DNA from: Ascaphus truei
Lineage: Eukaryota > Chordata > Amphibia > Anura > Ascaphidae
Assembly (NCBI GenBank): GCA_036426205.1
Contig: CM071568.1
Location: 45,289,171 to 45,353,170 of the forward strand
Length of the DNA: 64,000 bases
Direction: 5' to 3'
The translations under genes and the position numbers were made by a program. Of the stretch, positions 24,303 through 36,320 are shown piece after piece. Numbering within the stretch: position 1 is the stretch's first letter; each line of letters starts with the position of its first letter. The notes under the pieces are model-generated. The model was not told where the DNA came from and searched no databases. It worked only from the letters and a program-made list of their open reading frames with translations.

Positions 24303-25423
24303 GCTATATACATCAATACTTCTATATATACCCCAGTTCGTAATTTGAAGCGATTTATGATTGGCGCGATTTGCTGATAGAACAATATGGTTCCAATGCC
24401 TTCTAATTGAGGCAGCAGGAGGAATAATAATACAATAATAACATTTGAAATCGAAATACAATGATTATTGGTTACATATAAAATATGTTATAACCAAGCA
24501 TCTCTGAGATGAAATGGACACACAATTATTGAGGTGTCATGAATACAAATATAATTTATAAAATATAAAATATAGGTATGTGGTCTAATATACTTGATGG
24601 TTTTCAATTTCATTAATGGATTTGATAACACTCCCCAATGGTAATAATGATTTGATAATTTATATCCATGACCATCACAGAGGTGTTTGTATTGAACAAC
24701 AATGGAAAATTGGTATTAATCGCATTTGCAAACATATACATATTATTTGACATAATATGCCAAACTACATTAAGCAAATTTGACATAATGAACAATGTAA
24801 GACAATAAATGAAATTCATTAAAACATGATGAATATAATGAATCATGAATTAGGCATTGATTGTAACTAAATTTACATGATGGAATTTATATGGTAATTG
24901 GAACAAGGACACAATTAGAACATAGTTACAATTAGAATATAGTTATAACCATGACATGGATTACTATAAGGAAGGAAAATCGAAGCAACTGGTCATAATT
25001 TGTAATAATCTTAATCTATATAATGAATATGTGATAAAAGTGAAAAAATATTTTGTGTGTATGAAATTAAAATTTAATTAATTAATTTAACAAAATAGTG
25101 ATATGATCTATGTGTATACTGTGATTTATTTGTGTTATTTAGTGATAAAGTGCATTATATTAATGGTTAATCAGTGAATATACAAATATTTCATCAATAA
25201 TTGATGAGTGAGTATACAAATCTAAAAATGAAGCAATGTTATACACATAATATGAATCAAAATTTCTGATCATTTTGGCACTGTTATCAAATCGGCAGAC
25301 AATTTTTTAAAGTATTGGTTAGTTTGATTTTAAAAATGCTGATAAATCAAATTCAATGTTTAAACCCAATGGACTGAGTGTCTTTAATTCGAAAATCCAG
25401 AATGATTCTCTTTTTGAAATTAA

Positions 25424-26592
25424 ATTGGTCCAATCTAGAGCTGGGGGTGAATTTGGTCCTATGGCGGCGCTACATAGATGACGTCATATTTATTTGGAGG
25501 GGGTCCGTTTTGGAATTAGAACAATTCAAACTTTATCTCAATAACAACAATAGAAACTTAAGGTTTACTTTCAAAGAGAGCAAAAACAGCATTGAATTTT
25601 TGGACCTTCAGTTGTATGTTGAAAATAATGTTTTACAAACAAAAACGTATTACAAACCGGTTCAGGCCAATAATTACCTCTAAGCCAGCAGTAACCACAA
25701 TCCAAACTGGATAAAAAATATCCCCAAGGGACAGCTGGTTAGGATTAGACGTAACTGTTCTGACCCTCTCATGTTTGATCTACAGGCACAAGATCTCAAA
25801 CAAAAATTCTTAGACCGAGATTACAACAAATATCAGCTAGATCAAGCAGTAGAAACTGTGAGAAATATGACTAGATCAGATTTACTAAAATATAAACCTA
25901 AAGAACAGCATGATAATAGTAACAATACAGTAGCTTTCATCACACAGTATAACACGTTGGCACCAGAGATAATTAAAATCTTTGCCAAACATTGGGGTCT
26001 ATTAAGACAAGATGAGATTTTAAGTAAACATCTAAAAGAAAAACCCGAAATATACTTCAGGAGAGCCAACAATCTAAAAACATATCTGTCACCAAGCTGC
26101 CTCTTTAGTAAAAATGACACCACTAAAAACAACATTAGGGGATATTATCCATGTGCCAAGTGTATAGCTTGCCAGTACAGTATTAAAACAAAATGCTTCT
26201 CATCAAACAACACACAAAAAGAATACCCCATTAGAACTCTCATTAATTGTCATAGTCAATTTGTTATTTATCTTCTAGAATGCCCGTGCGGTCTGCAATA
26301 TGTGGGCCGCACGGGTAGAACATTACAGAGAAGACTAGGAGAACACATTTATAATATAAAGAGGGAATTCGAACTGCATAATGTATCACTTCATTTTAAA
26401 ACGGTCCATTCCCAGAGCCCTATAGGACTCAAATGTCATGCCATCGAATGTCCCAACTTCAACAACAGAGGTGGAGATAAAATCAATTTCATTTCAAAAA
26501 GAGAATCATTCTGGATTTTCGAATTAAAGACACTCAGTCCATTGGGTTTAAACATTAAATTTGATTTATCAGCTTTTTTTAAATCAAACTAA
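25424..26592 (+). pseudogene. Penelope-like RT/GIY-YIG endonuclease, 5'-truncated, one in-frame stop
   Basis: A frame open from 25378 continues to 26592 with a single TAA at 25681-25683. The first part has the RT catalytic box YIDDVIFIW (after LWRR), then FTFKESKNSIEFLDLQLYVE and, across the stop, SSNHNPNW..IPKGQLVRIRRNC. The 273-residue remainder (from 25771) has a Cys motif YYPCAKCIACQY (~125-136), then the GIY-YIG domain: FVIYLLECPCGLQYVGRT (164-181), R188 and EH191-192, and a C-terminal SKRESFWIFELKTLSPLGLN. These are hallmarks of endonuclease-bearing Penelope-like elements. The RT fingers are missing: coding starts where the inverted left arm ends. Near-intact coding and similar arms imply a recent insertion. 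Confidence 0.92.
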
Positions 26593-26973
26593 CCAATACT
26601 TTAAAAAGTTGTCTGCCGATTTGATAACAGTGCCAAAATGATCAGAAATTTTGATTCATATTATGTGTATAACATTGCTTCATTTTTAGATTTGTATACT
26701 CACTCATCAATTATTGATGAAATATTTGTATATTCACTGATTAACCATTAATATAATGCACTTTATCACTAAATAACACAAATAAATCACAGTATACACA
26801 TAGGTCATTATCACTATTTTGTTAAATTAATTAATTAAATTTTAATTTCATACACACATAAAAATATTTTTTCACTTTTATCACATATTCATTATATAGA
26901 TTAAGATTATTACAAATTATGACCAGTTGCTTCGATTTTCCTTCCTTATAGTAATCCATGTCATGGTTATAAC

Positions 26974-27129
26974 CAGTGTTCGACAAACCTATACATTTGC
27001 TCGCCCCGGGCGAGTGGATTTAACCCCCGGGCGAGTAAATATTGGCCCAAGCAGCACACGTTTGGTACTAGGTGGCGAGTAGATTTTTTTGTGTGGCGAG
27101 TAGATTTTTTGGTGATTTGTCAACCCCTG
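26974..27129. mobile_element. 156-bp hAT MITE nested in the right Penelope arm
   Basis: Ends CAGTGTTCGACAAACC and (complement) CAGGGGTTGACAAATCA. Flanked by GTTATAAC at 26966-26973 and 27130-27137, a perfect 8-bp duplication. The left arm retains the empty site (one GTTATAAC complement near 24945), which proves the insertion and its orientation relative to the arms. Interior has CTCGCCCCGGGCGAGT and GGCGAGTAGATTTTTT repeats. Confidence 0.93.
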
Positions 27130-27516
27130 GTTATAACTATATTCTAATTGTAACTATGTTCTAATTGTGTCCTTGTTCCAATTACCATATAAATTCCATC
27201 ATGTAAATCTAGTTACAATCAATGCCTAATTCATGATTCATTATATTCATCATGTTTTAATGAATTTCATTTATTGTTTTACATTGTTCATTATGTCAAA
27301 TTTGCTTAATGTAGTTTGGCATATTATGTCAAATAATATGTATATGTTTACAAATGCGATTAATGCCAATTTTCCATTGTTGTTCAATACAAGCACCTCT
27401 GTGATGGTCATGGATATAAATTATCAAATCATTATTACCATTGGGGAGTATTATCAAATCCATTAATGAAATTACGAACTGGGGTATATATATAGAAGTA
27501 TTGATGTATATAGCAC

Positions 27517-27567
27517 TTATCCCTGACGAAGAAAGACACCATTAGAGCTTTCGAAACGCGTTGGAAG
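27517..27567 (+). ncRNA. GAAACGCGT hairpin, right Penelope arm (hammerhead-like)
   Basis: TCC (stem I), CTGACGAA (core-like), GAAAG/CTTTC (stem II, 12-base loop), GAAA, palindromic ACGCGT (possible dimer stem III), T, GGA (stem I). Penelope-like terminal repeats are known to carry hammerhead ribozymes, which supports the reading. Activity is untested. Confidence 0.45.
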
Positions 27568-27766
27568 GTTTTTTGGCACCGTAGGGACACCGTAGCAGTG
27601 GATAAACATTGGTGACGTCAGCGCACGAGCGGATCGTGTGTTTTCCAGGAAGCAATTCACGACGAAGCACAGAACCTGAGCCCCAGCAGCAGCAGACGAA
27701 TACACCACCAGGCGAGCGGCGATCCCGGCAGCAAAGACCACTAAACCAGTTATCTATTCACGTCTG

Positions 27767-28015
27767 GTGAGTAGGTTTTCAATTTTAACCAGGCGGAGCA
27801 ATCACGAAAATCTTGGACCAAGTTCTAAGTTCAAGGTTTTGGGCAGTGCTTAGGCACTCGTTCATTTTATCACTCAGTGCAAGGCACTCATTCATTTATT
27901 TATTTATTTTATATCATGTGTGTATAATATTGCATTCCATAATTATTTTAACTTTATAATAAATTGCTCCTCACATTTGTATCATCGTTATCCCTTGGGT
28001 AATACACCATTGCAG
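27767..28015 (+). other. Putative spliceosomal intron in the right Penelope arm
   Basis: The right arm reads CACGTCTG|GTGAGTAGG ... CCATTGCAG|GCTTCCTGCATG. The inverted left arm reads CACGTCTG joined directly to GCCTCCTGCATG (junction between 24044 and 24043, minus strand). The extra 249 bases start GT and end AG at exactly the junction, so they look like an intron retained in one copy and spliced from the other. Confidence 0.8.
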
Positions 28016-28125
28016 GCTTCCTGCATGTTTTGTCTTTTTCTCTCTTTTCCTGAGGTCACTGTCTAACAGAAGAAAATCCAAGTATATCCTTCTACACCCT
28101 TGCCTCAGCGCCAGAGGAAGTTGCC

Positions 28126-29989
28126 TTTTTCCACCGACTTAAAAGATGTGCTGGATACAAACGAAAATCTCGGAGGTCTGTTCAGCCACAAGAGAGCAAC
28201 CTGTTCCAAGGGGGCAGCTCCAAGGCCTCATCTTCTCCCCACTATTTCATGTTACGGGGCATATGCCAATGGGTAATTTGTGTAGCTCTGTTACAGGCAA
28301 GGGGGCCGCCAGACTTCCAGCTATGGTAAGTTTAATCAAAACTGAGCTTCGTTTTCTATGTTTTTCCCTGACCATATAAAGGAGAGTTTTCTCTGGAAGT
28401 TCTGCAATTCAGTGTACTTGATAGTTATTGGGAGAATGCTTAACAGATATATCATCAGGGAGAAGGGTCATTTTTATTGCATATATCCTTCAGACTCAAA
28501 ATCTTTTAATAATGATTATATGAAGAGAGAGTTGGAGGCAAGGAGAGAATTGGGGCAAAAAAAAAGTTTTGTACAGATGTACATGTACCTTAGTGCATAA
28601 GGGGTGCACTGGGTATAATATGAACTATTCTACAATAGTACTAACAGAATACATATAAGTATATCTGAAGGGTTGTAAACAAACAACCAGGTGTAACCTG
28701 CCAATACCATACAATACAACAAAACAATTCTGAATAAATTATTTTTTTGGGATATTCAATTAATCATATGCAAAAAAACATGTAACCACTGATATCAGTC
28801 TGCATCTCTAAGAGACATTGCTATCTTGCACAGATAAAAGCTCCTTGTCAGTTCCTTGAGTGTAAGTTGCTATATTTCCACCCAAAGTCCTTTAACAAGT
28901 ATTTAGATGTAAAATAAAGTCCTCTTAAGTGTGACATTTTCTCATAAACAGTTGATGAGAGATGCAGCCCCACAGAAGAGGACACCTCTCCTCTTGTATA
29001 TACTGTAGAACACCTCAGAAAGAAGAAAGAATTGTCTTCATAAGGAGAGAATTGGATTCATAAAGGGACGCAAATGTTTTTGTAAACGTCATGCCAAGGT
29101 ATTTAAGATGAGATTTTCTTATCTGAAGTCAAAATGAAGGCCCTAAGGGGGAAACCGCCGCCTAGCAACCACATATCTAAACAAGTCGTCCAAACAGCGG
29201 CCAGCACATTATGATCAGACATGCTATGGTGGTCTAATAACATGAGGGGAAACGTGATATTTAATATGTATGGTGTCCCTTTTTTTGGGGGGGGGGGGGT
29301 AATGGGGAAAAGATTTCTATATTTAGACAAGATTAGCACGGACACTATCTACCTCACAGAAAGGTGCTTCAGTCAGTACCCGTTCTTAGAATTTTATGAT
29401 TCCTTGTGGAGAATTATGATGCTCAACAATAAAATCTTAAGTGACTTTAAATAACATACAGCAGTGAACAAATTAGACTTGAGGACCAAAGTCTTGAAAC
29501 AGGGCAGGCCCACTGTCCCATCAACCATACCATAACCCAGAGGGGCTGAAGCTTTTTCTTTTACATTCGGATACCAACACATTTAAGATTCTTTATCACT
29601 TAAAAATAATTATTGGGTATGTAAAGATCATGGCCTTGTCCCCAGTAGAAGTGTTTTACAATAAGTCCGAATAGAGTATAAGTAATACGGACACTGTTGG
29701 CAGACAGAAGAAATATAGGTATACTGTTCCACTCAGAAAGGCATCACACAGAGCGTCCCAGGAAACAGTATTTTGTGCTCTCAATGGGAGAGTATTAACC
29801 TGAAGCAGTTACAGCACCAACGGTGGTGTGATATACTTCAAGCGGATATAGAGATGTGGGTGCTCAAAGTGTGTCCGGAATATACAAGTTCTTAAATATA
29901 ATACAGGCTCTGGAGTGATGCTCTATTGAGGAGTGGGTCTAAAGAATAGCAAAAATAACAAACCAGTCACTTGATAATAAAGTGTCTCC
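28126..29989. other. spag1 intron, unassigned
   Basis: AT-rich with a G13 run near 29289. No coding exon or repeat family recognised. Confidence 0.4.
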
Positions 29990-30011
29990 TGAAGTGAACC
30001 AACAAGATGAA

Positions 30012-30131
30012 CAGGGACTGATTGAGCCACCTGGGCTGAAGCAGGGACTGATTGAGCCACCTGGGCTGAAGCAGGGACTGATTGAGCCACCTGGGCTGAA
30101 GCAGGGACTGATTGAGCCACCTGGGCTGAAG
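30012..30131. repeat. 30-bp minisatellite, four identical units
   Basis: Unit CAGGGACTGATTGAGCCACC + TGGGCTGAAG repeated four times without a mismatch. The unit and the following GATATCCTGAAAGCCTGGCT match the arm of the palindromic hAT-like element at 49005-49150, so it is an amplified piece of that transposon. Confidence 0.93.
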
Positions 30132-30249
30132 CAGGGATATCCTGAAAGCCTGGCTTGTTGGTAGCTCTTTAGGAGTGGATTTAGCCACCCATGCCGTGCT
30201 GCACATGGCTGTACGAGGGTGTCTTTATTGCATTGCTTCATATGACGGT

Positions 30250-30587
30250 GTCTTAGGCACGTTCTATAGCGCCGGGCACGTGCTGCGCCGTGCGCGCGCG
30301 CAGAGTTTTAGTTGGCTGACGTTAGTCAGCCTTTCTATACAATGGCCGCTCGCGCGCACGGCAGGGAGAGGGGAGCCGACAGACAGCGGCGAAGATGAGG
30401 AAATTCATCTTTTTGCGCCGCTGCCTGCGCTCGTATGTGTGTGTCTGTCTGTGTTTGTGTGTCAATGGTTGCAGAAGTAAAAACTAAATATTTATTAAAG
30501 TTTTTTTTCCTTTAAAAAAATCTTTTCTAGAACTTACTTTCAGTCACACCACCCATACACACACACACGCACACGCACGCGCACACA

Positions 30588-30642
<55 letters not shown>

Positions 30643-33050
30643 GCACGTGAAATGTGAAAAAATTGCAATTTGTGAAGAGAATACCCAATGTATAGTTTCC
30701 TATTTATCGTGGATTTTTGTTTTTGTTTATCTAGACCTCAAGACTTGCATCATTAAAAGAAACCGAAAGCTTTGAAATACAGACAGCCATTTATCATAAC
30801 AAATGCCCTCCATGAGCAATTTGTGCAGGATTTTCAATGCACACTCACAGTAAATGACTCAGTCACAGATGTTTTAAAACGAAAATGTGTGCATCGTATA
30901 CACTTCCCCTGCTTAATGAATGATAAGACACACGTGGGAACTATTTTTACACAAAATTAACAGAAAAAAAAGCTGTGTGTGCTGTGCACGCGCATAGTAA
31001 GTGAAACTTCTTTGTCTTTTGTCACAGAAATTGTATTTGTGATGGTGATGTTTTTAATTCAAAATCAAAACACAATTTAAGTTCCAAAACACAAAGAAGT
31101 TTGACCGCGTGTTTTAGCTATTTGCACGTCTATATTTATAGTAACTGAATTCCTTGGATGTGTGTGTCAGTCAGTGTGTGTGTGTGTGTGTGTGTGTGTC
31201 TCTCTCTGTGTCCTGCCCCCCTCTCCTGACTCTCTCCACCCCGGTGGAGCTGCGGACACGGGGGGCTCTGTCTGAGTCTCCCCCCCGGCAGAGCTGCGGG
31301 CTTTGTGTCTTACGGCAGCCAGCCCCCCTGCGGAGGTATGTGTGTCAGTCAGTGTGTGTGTGTGTTTGTGACAGTAAGTGTGTGTGTATGTATGTGTGTC
31401 AGTCTGTGTGTATGTGTGTCAGTCAGTCAGTGTATGTGTGTGTCTTTCTCTCTGTGTCGGGTATGTCTTTCTCTGTATGTGTCCTCCCCCCACCCCCGGT
31501 GGAGCTGCGGACACGGGGGGCTTTGCCTGAGTCTCCTGAGCAGCTCTTCCCCCCCAGAGGTACATGACCGGAGCAGCTCCCGCTCTCTTCCCCCTGGCGG
31601 AGATGCGCACACGGCGGCGTGTCCTGCTGCAGCCAGCGCACACGGCAGAGGTATGGGGTCACTGACCCTTTATAAGGAGCCTGAGCTGGGTGTATGGGGT
31701 CACTGGTTCTTGTAAGGTCTCTTTGCTGTATGTAAGGGGTCTCCATTGTACCCCCTCCCTAGTCTCCCCCTTCCCCCCCAGCAAGCCCCCATACTATGTT
31801 GCATTACCTGTGAGGACCCCTGTCCCAGGTTGTGTGGGTTTCGCGGCCTACCCCTCCCAGGCTTCATAGCAACCAGAGCATCCGCAGCCATCTTGAATTG
31901 TCTAGGCTCTTCCCTTCTCCCTTTCTGCCTCAGCAGCCGCTCTGCGGCTGCGCAGCTCGCCTTCTCGCCCGGCCCACTAAAACGTTACCTTGGAGACCGA
32001 AGAGATGCGTCTCCGCCTTGTCCTCTCAACAGATCTGCGGCGCAGGCAGTCCACAGCAATTGCTGCAGGGCAGCCATCTTTAATTTGGGCAAATAGCCCA
32101 CAACCTATGCGTCTGAGATCAGATGCAGAGTAAGCGTCCAGTGTGAGGGAGCACGGAGTGGCGGCGGCGATTACATTTTGAGCTGCGCCGCCACCGCCCC
32201 TGCATGTCAGTGGGTGGGCGGGTGGGGGGAGCGGCGCTCGTCAGGAGCTGTGGCGAGTAAATTTTGAGCGGGTGCGGGGGAGCGGCGCAAGGGGCTAGCG
32301 CCGCCGCCGCATGTCAGCAGCCGTGTGGGGGGAGCAGCGGGACTCGGGGATGCAAGAGGGAGGAGAGAGGCTGAGCAGCGGTTCCTCCTCTCACAGCCGG
32401 AGGACTTGCGGGGCTTCCGCCATCTTGGTACACCCACAGTACCGGAAGCTCTGCGCACGTCTAGGGGTAACGGCGGCCGTTAGGAGCGGCGCCGGCGGCT
32501 ATCGCCGCCGCCGCCGCATGTCACAGCAGGAGGGGGGAGGGGGAGTCACGTCACTTCCGTTTCATTTTCGTCTCCTTTGTCTCCTAGTGCGGTCCTTTAA
32601 CAAGGAGTATTCTTTTACTTCTACTTCTCCCAATACTATCCAAAGTCATGGGAAAATGTGTTCACTCCCAACTAAGCGATTACTATACCAAGACAAATTT
32701 CCTAAGGAAGTCAACTGACCGACTGTGATTGCACCTTAAGGCGGCGTCCATGCTGCCGAAGACTGCGCGGGGGCGTGCGCGTGCGGCGATGCGATCACTT
32801 TGCCTTAAGGCATTGATCGCGCCCATAGACTGCGCGTGTGACAGCAGGTGGGGGCGTGCGGTGCAAACTAATTCCTCGGCGCGGAGGCCAGGTCACGTGA
32901 GCGGTTCGCCCAATGAGATGCCAACAAGCTCTGTGACATCACAGGCACGCCCCTAGACGCCCCCACGGCTTCTGCTTCATGCTGGTGACATCACATGCGC
33001 GCACGCCTCCGCACGGTCGAAGGCTGTATGGACGCAGCTTTAGGCATTTT
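30250..33050. repeat. GC-rich repeat-dense island with (AC)n and (GT)n tracts
   Basis: Starts with a MITE-like end (TTAGGCACGTTCTATAGCGC). (AC)n at 30555-30638 and (GT)n at 31154-31450. The module GGAGCTGCGGACACGGGGGG occurs at ~31246 and ~31501. GCCGCCGCCGCATGTCA modules occur at about 32195 (variant), 32300 and 32507. The CpG density looks promoter-like, but there are no conserved proteins or splice-framed exons, so I take it as transposon-derived. Confidence 0.5.
32739..33046. mobile_element. GC-rich MITE with AAGGCGGCGTCCATGCTG / AAAGCTGCGTCCATAC ends
   Basis: Terminal inverted repeats bracket a core with GGTCACGTGAGCGGTTCGCC, CAATGAG, GTGACATCACAGG and a second GTGACATCACATG. Same E-box/CCAAT/CRE word order as 16002 and 20931. 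Confidence 0.65.
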
Positions 33051-33415
33051 TCTCTACAGAAAAGTCCTTGTTATTAATGTCGCCGTGGCAACTTCACTAA
33101 TCACCATATTATCTTTAAAAAGGGTAAATCACTCTCAGGTCCAGATTCAAAAAATAATGCTACTCCACCAGTATGAATGGGAGTAAAGGCGTGCTGAAGT
33201 TTAGCACTTCCTTTTGTGGATGTGGGCAAAGAAAAGAACTGTGAACATCACATCAATATAATTGGCTCCTCGGTGCAGGGACTCCTCTTCCGAAATGTTA
33301 CTTTTGTCTGAAGCACTTATTCCCATGACCTGTTATTTGTGATTGTCACATGTATTACTACTGTGAAGCGCTATGTACACTAATGGCGCTATATAAAGAC
33401 ATACATAAATACATA

Positions 33416-34765
33416 CTATACCAAGAAAAATTTCCCTAGCCAATTCCAATCTGGTTTTCGACCCAAACACTACACGGTAACTACCCTGCTAAAAGTTTGC
33501 AATGAAATCCAAAGTGGAATGGAAAGGGGACAACTCACTGGTGCAATATTCCTAGATCTTGCAAAGGCTTTTGATACTGTTGAAGCATGCTTTAAACTGG
33601 TTACATCGCTACATAATCAGGTAGATCCCAACATATGTCTGTCTCAGGCTCTAACTCCAACCCCTGGTTATCACCTGTGGTGTCCTGCAAGGCTCTGTTT
33701 TGGGGCCCCTAATCTTCTCAGTGTTCATCAATGATCTTCCTATAGCATGTAAGGGAGCTTCAATACACATGTATGCAGATGACACAATTTTATATATGCA
33801 CACAGCCCTAGCCTTTCCGACCTTGAACACATACTTCAATCTGACTTTTTGAGACTTGAAAATTGGATTTCCCAAAACAAACTGTTTTTAAACACTGACA
33901 AGACTGTAATAATGGTATTTGGGACTAAGGCTACATTTTTAAAGATTCTAATGACCAAGCTCCAGATACCACCTTAACTTCTGTTACTAGTTTTAAATAC
34001 TTGGGCATATGGTTTGACTCCCATTTTGCCAAACTATGTGTACTTTACAGGAGCAAATCCTCCCTAAATCTGCTGGTCAGAAAGCGTATCGCACAGAAGA
34101 TGATAATGCCAATTTCCGACTATGGGAACATAGTATATGGCACGGCACCCCAAACCCACCTTAAGCAAGCAAACTTGATACCTTCTACAATTCAATATGC
34201 CGTTTTGTTCTCTAATGCAACTACAACACACCACTGCGAAATGCTCAAAGAACTAGATTGGTCATCACTTGAGTCTAGGCGCAAAATTCATCTTTCCTGT
34301 CTTGTCTTCAAATATTTTCTGGGCAAGCTACCCGTCTATCTGAACAAGCTCCTCACCCCTACCACATGCAGCACTTATCTGAGATCTGACTCCAAAAGAC
34401 CGTTTATGGTCCCAAGGTTCAGCAAAGTATCCGGCCGCTCCTCCTCTTACCGTGCACCCCAAAACTGGAACAATCTACCGGAGACCCTCACAGCCGCCAC
34501 CAGTCTAAGTTCTTTCAAAACTAAAGCTGTCTCACATTTTAATCTGGTCTTTAACTGTTACATACGCCTATAATATATATTATCTTTAACTGTGTATGCA
34601 ATGTCTTGTATATAATATATACCCTGTTCATATATGTAACTATGTACTTGTAACCATGTATTTTTTGTCATCGTAACTCTATGCCCAGGAGATACTTGAA
34701 AACGAGAGGTAACTCTCAATGTATTACTTCGTGGTAAAACATTTTATAAATAAATAGATATATCA
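33416..34765 (+). pseudogene. L2/CR1-type LINE reverse transcriptase, 5'-truncated and frameshifted
   Basis: Successive frames give FQSGFRPKHYTVTTLLKVCN, GAIFLDLAKAFDTV, QGSVLGPLIFSVFINDLP, the catalytic YADD (33772-33783), VTSFKYLGIWFDSHF, then an open stretch to 34573 ending in the clade-typical tail YRAPQNWNNLPETL...SLSSFKT. Frames shift at least twice, so it is dead. The 3' end has an AATAAATAGATA tail. The segment just before it (33350-33415, GAAGCGCTATGTACAC...GCGCTATATAAA) is the 3' tail of another LINE. Confidence 0.85.
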
Positions 34766-35785
34766 GCAAAAATCATGGTGCAATGGCCCTCAAACGTGAT
34801 ACATGACTGTGATCTTGAAGCAAACAGTATCACTTCTTTGGTTTTACAAAAAAATGACCTGTTATGTCTTGAGGATCCTGATCTGCTTTGGACCTTGACC
34901 GCAAGGTAGTGTGTGTTCTATCCAGCAGGAACCTGCTAGGGGCCATCTCAGGGAGGTAATGGTCTCTGGGGCCCTCAGAGACCCCACGGATCCATCAATT
35001 GTTCCGTCTGGTTCGGTTGTCTAGATCTTCCTGTCTTTCGGTGAGTTCATCAAGTTGTTCCTGCTCCCTGTTCATTTAAATGTCATTAGTTTCAATATTA
35101 TCAGTTCTAACTTCAAGTGAGGTGATCTCACAGTCCACTTCCCTTATGGTATTCTCCAATTCAGCCTTAAGAAAACCTGTAAAATTCTCAAACAGGTCTG
35201 TCAGATCTTTTTAGTTGTAGGCTGGTTGCTCATGTCTCACTCAATCACCATGTTGGAGTCAACACATGGTGAGGAGTCACCTTGGGAGAGCGCTGCAGGG
35301 CTCTCCTGTCATCTGAAAAACAAATCAGCTGATTCTAGTTGTTTATTCAGCCGTTTGTGCTTTGGAGGCATTTCAAAAGGTGGCCGGTATGTTCCCACGG
35401 ACACCGCTTGCGTTTAGGTCAGTCTTTCGAGCCTTTGTGCTTTGTTTGTAAGATAATGGTGCTGGCCGATAGCGGAGCCTCCTCAGCAAGTTGCCATTCA
35501 CCTCAGCGTCGTGCATGCGCCCCATAGATATGCATTACATTTTTTTTTAAATTTGTGTTTATGGCTGAAAGAAGGGTAGTGGGTGCAGAAGTGTGGGAGA
35601 CAGGGTCAGTTGGTGCAAGAGTGTGATGGAGAGTGTCAGTGAGCGCAGGAATGTGGGGGAGGGGAGCAGTGGCTCGGAATGGGACATTTGGGCGTGGCTG
35701 TTTCGCTGTGACCAAATGGCTGCCGACCCTTCGCCACAACTCACCACGCCGCCAACGGCTGCTTCTAAGGTAAGTTTTAGTACTG
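34766..35785. other. spag1 intron, unassigned
   Basis: No coding exon recognised. Confidence 0.35.
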
Positions 35786-35965
35786 TTTCGGGTAGGGGGT
35801 TAATTTAAGGGGTTTTAGAGCTTCGAGTAGGGGGTTAATTTAAGGGTTTTAGCGGTTAGGATAGGGGGTTCATTTAAGAGTTTTAGTTGTTATGGTAGGG
35901 GTTCATTTAAGGAGGTTTAGGGTAAGGGCTTCAGGTAGGAAGTTTTAGGGTAGGGCACTTACCTT
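35786..35965. repeat. Degenerate ~40-bp tandem repeat (GTAGGGGGTTAATTTAAGG type)
   Basis: AGGGGGTT(A/C)ATTTAAG..GTTTTAG recurs four to five times with drift. Confidence 0.7.
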
Positions 35966-36059
35966 AGTGGCGAGGTGGCTGGCGTTGGCAGCTTCCAGGC
36001 GCGGGATGGGTCACAACGATACGCCAACAGGCATATGGTAGAGGCGAAAAGGCCGCAAC

Positions 36060-36320
36060 CAAATGTCCTAGACCGCAGTGGGTGCAGGAGAGAGGAGCAG
36101 TGGCTGCAGGAGGCAGAGAGAATGGCAGTGGATGCAGATGTGAGGGAGAGAGGGCCAGTGGGTGCAGAACGGACAAAAGAGGAGCAGTGGGTTCAGGGAG
36201 CGAGGGAGAAGGGCAGTGGAGGGAAGGAGGGAGGGAGAGGGGCAGTGGAGGGAAGGAGGGAGGGAGAGGGGCAGTGGTGGGAGGGAGAGGGGCAGTGGTG
36301 AGAGGGGCAGTGGGTGCAGG
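36060..36320. repeat. GGGAGAGGGGCAGTGG minisatellite, left part
   Basis: Purine-rich units GAGGGAGAGGGGCAGTGG(A/T)GG. The same array resumes at 39345-39600. It is split by the 3-kb element at 36321. Confidence 0.8.

Larger units (their letters stand above)
23925..28125 (+). mobile_element. Penelope-like retroelement inside 1.3-1.6 kb inverted arms
   Basis: Central coding part (25424-26592, plus strand) is a 5'-truncated Penelope-like element with reverse transcriptase and GIY-YIG nuclease. The left arm (23925-25423) is an inverted copy of the 3' coding end and downstream sequence (26490-28125). The arms are close to identical over shared parts. They differ by a 249-bp intron and a 156-bp hAT (right only) and a ~250-bp segment (24346-24598, left only). 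Inverted partial copies flanking a truncated element are a known Penelope arrangement. Both arms carry a GAAACGCGT hairpin. Confidence 0.88.

Noticed and set aside
31700..33000. CpG-rich block as a second promoter or an independent gene
   Set aside because: Modules repeat internally, MITE ends are recognisable, and no conserved protein or framed exon is present.
35786..35965. Interstitial telomeric repeat (TTAGGG-like words)
   Set aside because: The period is about 40 bp with TTAATTTAAGG, not (TTAGGG)n.
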